DNA of 64,000 bases from contig JAQWLM010000027.1 of assembly GCA_029247315.1 (NCBI GenBank), forward strand, positions 23,078 through 87,077. The letters run 5' to 3'. A program made the translations under genes and the position numbers. Shown in pieces: positions 1 through 6,671 of this stretch. The stretch's first letter is position 1. The number at the start of each line of letters is the position of its first letter. Source of the stretch: AAA164-E04 sp014239995 (GTDB lineage: Bacteria; Verrucomicrobiota; Verrucomicrobiia; Limisphaerales; AAA164-E04). Below the pieces are notes generated by a model. That model searched no databases. It saw only the letters and a program-made list of their open reading frames with translations, and was not told the origin of the DNA.

Positions 1-481
1 TCAAGGCCCGAGCGATCTCGACAATCTGCTGCTCAGCAATGCTCAACTCTCTGACGGGTTTATCCAGGGGCAGGGAGGCGTGATCCAGCTTCTCAAGAGC
101 CTCGAGGGCACTGGACCGTTGTTTTTTAGTATCTCGCCAACCCCACCTGCCAGGTTCATCTCCCAGGGTGATGTTCTCCACGATTGACAGATCAGGCGCC
201 AGGTTAAGTTCCTGGTAGATCATGGCGATTCCGGCTAAACGGGCATGGTGAGGATTGGATGGTTTAAATGCCTTTCCGTCCAGAAGAATGCGGCCTTCAT
301 CGGGTGCATGCACCCCGCTGAGGACTTTCATCAAGGTGCTTTTACCTGCCCCATTTTCCCCAATCAAGGTGTGAATTTCCGAGGGGCCAACCTCAAAACT
401 GACGCCTCGGAGGGCATGCGTCGCTCCAAATCGTTTCTGCACGCCGATCATTTCCAGGCGTTTTGGTGCAGCGCGGGTCAT
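1..481 (-). CDS. Sugar ABC transporter ATP-binding protein, N-terminal part (RbsA/MglA type)
   Basis: The gene is cut by the window edge; about 160 N-terminal residues are present, reading leftward from an ATG at 481. Visible are the Walker A motif GENGAGKST (about residue 41), a Q-loop in YQELNLAPDLS, and the signature LSIAEQQIVEIARAL, the variant of LSGGQ typical of the first ATPase domain of RbsA/MglA-type sugar importers. Family members are about 500 residues with two ATPase domains; the second would lie outside. It follows the substrate-binding protein gene by 28 bp on the same strand, so the two form an importer operon whose permease should lie beyond position 1. It would power uptake of a mono- or oligosaccharide across the inner membrane. 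The substrate cannot be read from the sequence. Confidence 0.93.
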   Translation of the reverse strand, partial: MTRAAPKRLEMIGVQKRFGATHALRGVSFEVGPSEIHTLIGENGAGKSTLMKVLSGVHAPDEGRILLDGKAFKPSNPHHARLAGIAMIYQELNLAPDLSIVENITLGDEPGRWGWRDTKKQRSSALEALEKLDHASLPLDKPVRELSIAEQQIVEIARAL

Positions 482-509
482 GACTGAATGCTACTTTGCA
501 AATCCAGCC

Positions 510-1523
510 TTATTTTCCAAGGTATTCCTCGATTGGCGGGTTGAGCAGTCGCTGTGATTCCTCCTCCTTGAGGTTTTGCGGGGTGATCATGACCACGCCG
601 GTGTCAATGCGTTTTTCAACCGTTTTGCCGTCCAGATGTGCCACCAGGTTCATGACCCCTTCATACCCCATGCGCACGGGGTCCTGAACCACCAGTCCTT
701 GGACATCGCCACTTTCCATATCCTTGATGGATTGGGATCCGGCGTCGAATCCGATCATTTTGACTGCACCTGCTGCACGTCCCATTTCCCGAAGTGCCTT
801 TGTCATGCCAATGGTGGAGTTTTCGTTGACACAAAAAATGGCATTTACCTCCTTACCAAAACGTTGAAGAAGGTTTTGAGAGGCCTGATAGGCGGTCTCA
901 CGGGTTGGGCCCGCATGTTGATCAGATGAAATAAGTTCGACTCCAGGGCTTTTTTTCAACGCCTCCAGGAATCCCTTTTCGCGGTTTTCCGTGCTTGCGG
1001 AACCCACGGCATAGCGGAGCAGGATCACTTTCCCTTCATTGTTTAATTGATTGGCCATGAAGGTGCCGGCCATTTCTCCACCTTTATAATTATCGGTTGC
1101 TACAAAGCTAACATATTTATCGGTATTCAGTCCGGAGTCGATGATGACCACCGGAATACCCGCCTGCTGGGCGTTTTCCACAGGTCTTACCAGAGCTTGG
1201 GCATCCAGAGGTGCAAGGACCATGCCATCCACCCTGCGCGTGGTGAAGTTCTCTACCAGTTGAATCTGTTGATCACGATCATCTTCCTTGAGTGGGCCTT
1301 TCCATATGATCTCGATCGATTTGCCTTGGGCCTGGAGTTCCTTTTCTGCTTTGCGGGCACCGGCGTGGATGGATCGCCAGAACTCATGTGTGGTTCCCTT
1401 TGGGATCACGGCGATCTGGATGGTGTCATCCCTCGAGGTGCCTTCGGGTCCACATCCTGCCAGCAAAAAGCCACAGAGAGCCAAAAGCGAAAATCTCCAT
1501 TGAACAGTCATGTTGAGAATCAT
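510..1523 (-). CDS. Sugar ABC transporter substrate-binding lipoprotein (RbsB-like)
   Basis: This 337-residue protein has a lipoprotein signal: a hydrophobic stretch ending in the lipobox LLAGC, so the mature protein would be lipid-anchored at Cys24. The mature part matches the periplasmic-binding-protein family 4 pattern (AVIPKGTTHEFWRSIHAGA near the N-terminus, a VDGMVLAPLD segment, GIPVVIIDSG, and KMIGFDAG late in the chain), as in ribose or xylose binding proteins. An internal Met five codons in (ATG at 1511) could be the true start, since it also leaves a complete lipoprotein signal; neither start has a clear Shine-Dalgarno. The gene lies directly upstream of the ABC ATPase and 63 bp downstream of a sulfatase, suggesting uptake of sugars released outside the cell. 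Confidence 0.92.
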   Translation of the reverse strand: MILNMTVQWRFSLLALCGFLLAGCGPEGTSRDDTIQIAVIPKGTTHEFWRSIHAGARKAEKELQAQGKSIEIIWKGPLKEDDRDQQIQLVENFTTRRVDGMVLAPLDAQALVRPVENAQQAGIPVVIIDSGLNTDKYVSFVATDNYKGGEMAGTFMANQLNNEGKVILLRYAVGSASTENREKGFLEALKKSPGVELISSDQHAGPTRETAYQASQNLLQRFGKEVNAIFCVNENSTIGMTKALREMGRAAGAVKMIGFDAGSQSIKDMESGDVQGLVVQDPVRMGYEGVMNLVAHLDGKTVEKRIDTGVVMITPQNLKEEESQRLLNPPIEEYLGK

Positions 1524-1586
1524 AGTTGGCTCTGCACAGAATTCAATGAATTTGACATGCCTTGCAGTCTTCGGCAGGACTCATGT

Positions 1587-3071
1587 TTATTGGCCAGGCA
1601 CATCCAGGTTTTTGAAGGGATACACCTTTGAAGGCCTGCGTGCTTCACTCATGAGTTTTTCCATTTCAGTGACCACCGCAGGATAAAGTGAGGCCACATT
1701 CTTGGATTCTGATGGATCCGTTTGGAGATCATAGAGTTCAGTGTGGAGGCCTGTCTTGAATATTTTCTGGCGAACGGTTTTCCAGCGTCCCATGCGCAAG
1801 GCCTGTTGTCCTCCGTAGGATGGAAATTCCCAGTAGAGGTAGGCATGTGATTTTCGAGGGCCTTTACCCAAAAGCCAAGGGGTGAGATCGATGCCATCGA
1901 TACCCTTGGGCATGTTTTCCGCGTTGCCCGTCATGTTCAGGATAGTCGGCATCAGATCCCAGAAGGCGGCGGGTTCCTCGAGGATGCTTCCGGCAGGGAT
2001 TTTCCCGGGCCAACTGGCGACCATGGGCACGCGGATGCCACCCTCGTAAACGCTGCCCTTGAGCCCCTTGAAAGGACCGGCTGACTTGAAGTAGTCCGAG
2101 TCACTTCCGCCGAGTCGCTTGTATGTGGGGCCGTTGTCGGAGGTGAAGATGACCAGTGTGTCTTTTTCAAGGCCCAATGCCCTGATCTTTTTCATGATCA
2201 GACCGACTCCTTGGTCGAGATAGGTGACCATGGCTGCATACCCGGCGCGCGGGGTGGGATGTTTCAGGTAGCCACGGTGTTCATACGTTTCCTCCTGGAT
2301 CGTGGTGGTGTAAGCGTCGACCGCTGTCTGCGGGGCCTGAATGGAAAGGTGAGGGATGGTAAATGGCATGAACAGGAAGAACGGGTCCTCCTGATGCTTG
2401 TCAATGAATCCAATGGCTTCTTCGATGAACCGGTCCTGTGAAAATGTTTCACCATGGAGTGTGCGATCGTTGCCGAGGAGCTGTTCCTTTTGGTCATTGC
2501 GCCACAGGAATCTTGGGTAATGATTGTGCGCATGCACCTGGCAGTTGAAACCGTAAAACAGGTCGAAGCCCTGTTGGTTCGGATCACCACTGGTCCCAAA
2601 ATGCCCTAGCCCCCATTTACCCATGGCCCCAGTGGCATATCCCTTGGATTTAAGGGCTTCTGCCAGAGTAATCTCTTCTGGTGGAATGGGGTATTGGCCG
2701 GGAAATTCCCAGCCGACCTTCTGTTTGATATGGTCAAGTCCCTTTGGGTTTTTATTGTCCCGTATGAAGGCATGTCCGCTGTGTTTACCTGTCAAGAGCA
2801 TGCCACGTGAAGGGGCGCACACAGGTGATCCAGCGTAAAAATGGGTCATGCGGATGCCTTGCGCGGCCAGGGAGTCAATATGGGGTGTTTTGATGATGTT
2901 CTGTCCGTAGCATCCCAATTCCTGATAGCCGAGATCATCAGCGAGAAAAACAATGACATTGGCCTGGCGGGCTGATTCCTGTCCCTGCAATCCGCCCCAT
3001 CCAGCGATCACAGCGCTGAGTGAGGTGAGGGCTTTCCAACAAGCAAAACGAACACAGTGCATGAGGATCAC
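1587..3071 (-). CDS. Secreted sulfatase, formylglycine-dependent
   Basis: This 494-residue protein hydrolyses sulfate esters, probably on a polysaccharide. A signal peptide covers about residues 1-30. The metal-binding ADDLGY motif follows at about 44-49, and the core sulfatase motif CAPSR has Cys85 as the residue to be converted to formylglycine. GKWGLGHFG and TSDNGP, other conserved sulfatase blocks, are also present. Length fits the arylsulfatase family (about 450-550). It sits just upstream of a sugar-binding lipoprotein and ABC ATPase on the same strand, so desulfation may feed that importer. The formylglycine-generating enzyme needed to activate Cys85 is not encoded in the window. Substrate specificity cannot be assigned from sequence alone. 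Confidence 0.95.
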   Translation of the reverse strand: MILMHCVRFACWKALTSLSAVIAGWGGLQGQESARQANVIVFLADDLGYQELGCYGQNIIKTPHIDSLAAQGIRMTHFYAGSPVCAPSRGMLLTGKHSGHAFIRDNKNPKGLDHIKQKVGWEFPGQYPIPPEEITLAEALKSKGYATGAMGKWGLGHFGTSGDPNQQGFDLFYGFNCQVHAHNHYPRFLWRNDQKEQLLGNDRTLHGETFSQDRFIEEAIGFIDKHQEDPFFLFMPFTIPHLSIQAPQTAVDAYTTTIQEETYEHRGYLKHPTPRAGYAAMVTYLDQGVGLIMKKIRALGLEKDTLVIFTSDNGPTYKRLGGSDSDYFKSAGPFKGLKGSVYEGGIRVPMVASWPGKIPAGSILEEPAAFWDLMPTILNMTGNAENMPKGIDGIDLTPWLLGKGPRKSHAYLYWEFPSYGGQQALRMGRWKTVRQKIFKTGLHTELYDLQTDPSESKNVASLYPAVVTEMEKLMSEARRPSKVYPFKNLDVPGQ

Positions 3072-3178
3072 CCTAACGAGTCATCTCAAAATAACCAACC
3101 TATTTGAGAAGACACTGTTTCCCTTGATAGGTGTTTCGACGGCGTTCAGTGTTGGTCAGGACACTCCTGTCGTTACGC

Positions 3179-4195
3179 TCAAGGAGCCTCTTGAATCTGT
3201 CGGGTGATTTCAAGTGCCAGATCCAGTGCCTCCTTGGCGGAGGCTCCACTGACGGCGGGTTCGCGTTTGGCCTGGACGCACTCGATGAAGTGGCGCAGTT
3301 CCATTTTCAGCGGTTCTTCCTTGTTGATGGGCACGGGCTCTCGGACAATTTTTTTTCCTGCAAACTCACTGACCACCTTGAAATCCTTCTTCTTGGACGC
3401 AAGTAACTGGGTCCAGAAACTCGAAGGTGTTGCTTCCTCACTGGCAATACGATAAATGAACCCTTCCTGTGCCCTGTAGTCCAGTGAGATGTAGCTTGCT
3501 TGCTTGCCTCCGCTGAAGACCCTGATTTTTCGTAATCGTTCCGGGCTGATTCTACTGGCTGTGAGGTTGGCCACACAGCCGTTTTCAAAGGTCAATCTGG
3601 CATTGGCAATATCCTCTGACTTGCTTAGAACGGAAACGCCTGCGGAGTCCACGCGCACCACGGGTGAGCGCACGAATGCAAGGACCACATCCAGGTCGTG
3701 GATCATGAGATCCAGGACGACGCCGATGTCGGTGCTGCGGGCTGGGTAGGGAGAAAGTCGGTGCGCTTCGATAAACTTGGGTTCCTTTGCGGAGGCGTTC
3801 AAGTAGTTGAAAACGGGATTGAACCGTTCCACGTGGCCGATCTGAAGGGCGCAGTCATGGCGGTGTGCCAGTTGGACCAGTTGCTCAGCTTCTGTCGTAT
3901 TGTCGGTCATGGGTTTCTCCACCAGCAGATGTTTCCCCAGGCTAAGCAGTTGGCTAGCGATGGCAAAATGAGTGGTGGTAGGCGTCACGACACTTAATGC
4001 GGTGGCTTTCTCCGCGGCTTCCTCCATGGATTCAAGCAGAGGAATACGATGGCGCTTGGCAACGGCCTCTGCGGTCGTCCTGTCATGGTCATGTACACCG
4101 ACACATTCGATCAAGCCTTCCCGATGCATTTCCGCATAGAGGCGCGCATGTTCTTTACCAAGAGCGCCCGTTCCAATCACAGCTACCTTGATCAT
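3179..4195 (-). CDS. Gfo/Idh/MocA family NAD(P)-dependent oxidoreductase
   Basis: The open frame extends to 4258, but the ATG at 4195 is chosen because an AGGAG lies 9 nt upstream and the Rossmann fold begins at once (MIKVAVIGTGALG). The protein is then 338 residues. The family's EKPMTDN motif is present, as is GHVERFNPV, a phrase I associate with UDP-GlcNAc 3-dehydrogenase-like members (GnnA/WlbA type). It would oxidise a sugar or nucleotide-sugar hydroxyl in the cytoplasm. No signal peptide is seen, unlike the two secreted relatives at 13460 and 33805. It lies downstream of the PHP phosphatase and sugar kinase on the same strand, across a 209-bp gap. The substrate is inferred only loosely; lipid A or cell-wall sugar chemistry is one option. 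Confidence 0.88.
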   Translation of the reverse strand: MIKVAVIGTGALGKEHARLYAEMHREGLIECVGVHDHDRTTAEAVAKRHRIPLLESMEEAAEKATALSVVTPTTTHFAIASQLLSLGKHLLVEKPMTDNTTEAEQLVQLAHRHDCALQIGHVERFNPVFNYLNASAKEPKFIEAHRLSPYPARSTDIGVVLDLMIHDLDVVLAFVRSPVVRVDSAGVSVLSKSEDIANARLTFENGCVANLTASRISPERLRKIRVFSGGKQASYISLDYRAQEGFIYRIASEEATPSSFWTQLLASKKKDFKVVSEFAGKKIVREPVPINKEEPLKMELRHFIECVQAKREPAVSGASAKEALDLALEITRQIQEAP

Positions 4196-4404
4196 CGGAT
4201 CCATCTCCTGGAGTCTAGGCCATGCCACATTCGGGTTGCGAAACAAATCACCAGTCATCTTTCGTTTGGTGTGTGCCCCATGCAGGAGGTTCCCCCGGTG
4301 ACGCAGTTACCCATTGACACCCTTTGCAGTAGGGGTTTCACAGACAGGGCAAAACTGCAGCATGGCAGCATTGTGCATTTCCAGTCTTCACAGGGGGGCA
4401 GGGG

Positions 4405-5220
4405 CTAGAGGAAAGCCGTTTGTTCCTTTCCTCGGGAGAAGTATTGCAGCCGGTCAAATCCTTTTTCCTTCAACATCGGAATCACCTTGTCGAAGTGTTG
4501 TCCCACGCGCCCTGGCTGATGCGCATCTGATCCAAGCGTCAGCTTTACCTGTTCTTCCTTTGCCCAGTCCAGAATCAAGGGATCAGGATGCACCTCGAAC
4601 ACTCCTTTTGAGAGACCACTGGTGTTTACTTCCATGCAGGTTCCACTGGAGGCGCAGGTTTGCAGGAATGTCCTTATTTCCTCCTCGAAAAGACTTGGGA
4701 TAAAGGCATCTGAGTCGATCGTGCCGTAGATACGAATGACATCCGGGTGTGACATGCTATGGTAATTACCTGAGCGTGCTGCATCAGTCAAATGGCTGAA
4801 ATAATCGCGAATGATAGATGCGTCACTCTCCAATCGCTGCTCAATCAACCACGTTTTGTAACTGCTCAGCTGGTGGTGCAGGGAGCCAAGCACAAAATCA
4901 AATGGCTCATTGCGCATGAGTTCCTTCATTTCAGTCAGTTCCTCTGTCATGGGAGAAACTTCCGCCTCGATGCCGCACAGCACCTCCACCCCCAGTGTCT
5001 CACCCAGTTGCCTGGCTTCGTTCACCCATGTGTAGTAGGTGGTGAGTTGATCGGCATGCATGCGAATGCGAGGTCCGCCGAAGGATGCCTGGGACATGGG
5101 GATGTGGCAGGTAAAGGTGACCAGGTCCAGGCCCACTGAAGCGGCATGGTTCACGTAATCCACGGGTTTCCCCACGGCATGGCCACACAGGGGAGTGTGC
5201 ATGTGACAGTCAATCTTCAT
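4405..5220 (-). CDS. PHP-domain phosphoesterase, histidinol-phosphatase-like
   Basis: The protein begins with the PHP signature MKIDCHMHTPLCGHA, whose His residues bind the catalytic metals; later metal-ligand blocks include GIEAEVSP, DFVLGSLHH, SMSHPDVIR and LGSDAHQP. At about 271 residues it matches HisK/HisJ-type histidinol phosphatases and related PHP hydrolases. The frame is open to a GTG at 5313, which would add 31 residues that look unconserved; the ATG at 5220 with AGGA about 8 nt upstream places the PHP motif at the N-terminus as expected. It is just downstream of the KdgK-like kinase, so it could act on a sugar phosphate rather than on histidinol phosphate. No other histidine biosynthesis gene is nearby. 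Confidence 0.88.
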   Translation of the reverse strand: MKIDCHMHTPLCGHAVGKPVDYVNHAASVGLDLVTFTCHIPMSQASFGGPRIRMHADQLTTYYTWVNEARQLGETLGVEVLCGIEAEVSPMTEELTEMKELMRNEPFDFVLGSLHHQLSSYKTWLIEQRLESDASIIRDYFSHLTDAARSGNYHSMSHPDVIRIYGTIDSDAFIPSLFEEEIRTFLQTCASSGTCMEVNTSGLSKGVFEVHPDPLILDWAKEEQVKLTLGSDAHQPGRVGQHFDKVIPMLKEKGFDRLQYFSRGKEQTAFL

Positions 5221-5315
5221 CTGGGAATCCTGAGGCGGAGAGATGTAACAGGGGCGATCGATGACAAGGTGCCTTTGGTCGGTTGCCGTGGAAGGCTCCC
5301 TTTCCTCGTTCACGA

Positions 5316-6416
5316 TCAGCGGACCACCCGCGCTCCACCGCCTCCCATGATTTTTTCAACCTCCTTGAGGGTTGCCATGGATGTATCACCGGGTGTGGTC
5401 ATGGCAAGGGCACCGTGTGCCGCCCCATAATCAACCGCCTCGGAAGCCTTGCCGGTGGCAAGGAATCCGTAGATCAGCCCTGAGGCAAAGCTGTCCCCAC
5501 CCCCGACACGATCCAGGATTTCAAGGTCGGCGTATTTCCTGGACTCATGGAATGTTCCATCTGCCCAGCAGATGGCGCTCCAGTCATTGACGGTGGCCGT
5601 TTTTACGGCACGCAAGGTCGTGGCGGTGACCTTGAAATTGGGGAAATCCCTCACAGCACGTTCGATCATCTTTTTGAAGCTGTCGATCTGGATCGACGAA
5701 ATGTTCTCGTCAACACCCTCCACTTCAAAGCCCAGGCATGCGGTGAAATCCTCCTCGTTGCCAATCATCACGTCGACGTAACGGGCGATGTCACGGTTGA
5801 CTTCCTGGGCCTTGGCGTGTCCACCAATAGCTTTCCAGAGCGAGGGTCGGTAGTTCAAGTCATAGGAGACAATGGTGCCGTGCTTTTGCGCCGCCTTGAC
5901 TGCCTCCACGACCACATCGGCACTTGACTCGGAGAGTGCCGCGAAGATGCCTCCTGTGTGAAACCAGCGCACACCCTGATTGCCAAAAAGGTCTTCCCAG
6001 TCGATGTCACCTGCCTTCATCTGGGAAGCGGCTGTGAGGCCACGATCGGGCGTACCAACGGCACCGCGTATACCAAAGCCCCGCTCCGTGAAGTTCAGGC
6101 CATTGCGGACACTTCGACCAATCCCATCATAGGGTGTCCACTGGATCCATGAAGTGTCCACGCCTCCCTGAAGGATGAAATCCTCCAGGAGCCTCCCGAT
6201 CTCGTTGTCGGCAAAAGCGGTGACCACACCGGTTTGCAGTCCGAAGCAGCGTCGTAAACCGCGTGCGACGTTGTATTCACCCCCACCTTCCCATACGGTG
6301 AACTGTCGGGCGGTTCGGACTCTGCTCTCGCCCGGGTCAAGTCGAAGCATGATTTCCCCAAGTGAAACAAGGTCATATTTGCACGATGCTGCTGATTTGA
6401 TTTGCAATGCTGCCAT
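5316..6416 (-). CDS. PfkB-family sugar kinase, 2-keto-3-deoxygluconate kinase-like
   Basis: This 366-residue protein is a PfkB/ribokinase-fold kinase. The N-terminal sugar-binding block reads LGEIMLRLDPGE followed by GGGEYNVARGL, and the C-terminal signature GGGDSFASGL carries the catalytic Asp. The overall pattern resembles 2-dehydro-3-deoxygluconokinases, which phosphorylate KDG in uronate (pectin, alginate, glucuronate) catabolism. It would act in the cytoplasm using ATP. The gene ends right before the PHP phosphoesterase, so they are probably cotranscribed. Upstream, at 6503-6520, lies a small stem-loop. No KDPG aldolase gene is in the window. The kinase fold is secure; KDG as substrate is a likely but unproven assignment. 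Confidence 0.9.
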   Translation of the reverse strand: MAALQIKSAASCKYDLVSLGEIMLRLDPGESRVRTARQFTVWEGGGEYNVARGLRRCFGLQTGVVTAFADNEIGRLLEDFILQGGVDTSWIQWTPYDGIGRSVRNGLNFTERGFGIRGAVGTPDRGLTAASQMKAGDIDWEDLFGNQGVRWFHTGGIFAALSESSADVVVEAVKAAQKHGTIVSYDLNYRPSLWKAIGGHAKAQEVNRDIARYVDVMIGNEEDFTACLGFEVEGVDENISSIQIDSFKKMIERAVRDFPNFKVTATTLRAVKTATVNDWSAICWADGTFHESRKYADLEILDRVGGGDSFASGLIYGFLATGKASEAVDYGAAHGALAMTTPGDTSMATLKEVEKIMGGGGARVVR

Positions 6417-6502
6417 AAACTATTTGCTTATTAAAACTCCCCAGAAACAGGTCATGCATTATGGAAGTTCCTCCGACAATTCAAAGCATTTTTCGCGAGG
6501 AG

Positions 6503-6520
6503 TTCAGGCTTCCGCCTGAA
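6503..6520. promoter_or_regulatory. Short inverted repeat between two minus-strand genes
   Basis: A perfect 7-bp inverted repeat, TTCAGGC then GCCTGAA with a 4-nt loop, sits 86 bp upstream of the KdgK-like gene and 150 bp downstream of the WD40/cytochrome gene. No uridine tract follows it on either strand, so it is as likely an operator or mRNA-processing hairpin as a terminator. A second, near-perfect palindrome (CTGTCGGCCGGCAG) lies at 6591-6604 in the same gap. Both could be chance. Confidence 0.3.
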
Positions 6521-6671
6521 TATCTACCCGATGGTTTAACGGGTTTCAGATGAGTTTTTGAGGCATTTGCCGCACGCAAGATCTCGATTCCTGTCGGCCG
6601 GCAGGGCTATCATGAAGCTGTTTCAGCGGTAATATTTTGAGGTTTTTGCGCCTCATGAGTGGTTTTTTCCA

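Noticed and set aside
4049..4408. Long plus-strand open frame opposite the oxidoreductase and its upstream gap
   Set aside because: It is antisense to a clear gene, has no recognisable domain and no ribosome binding site.
4405..5220. PHP gene as part of a histidine biosynthesis operon
   Set aside because: No other his gene is in the neighbourhood; the partner is a sugar kinase.
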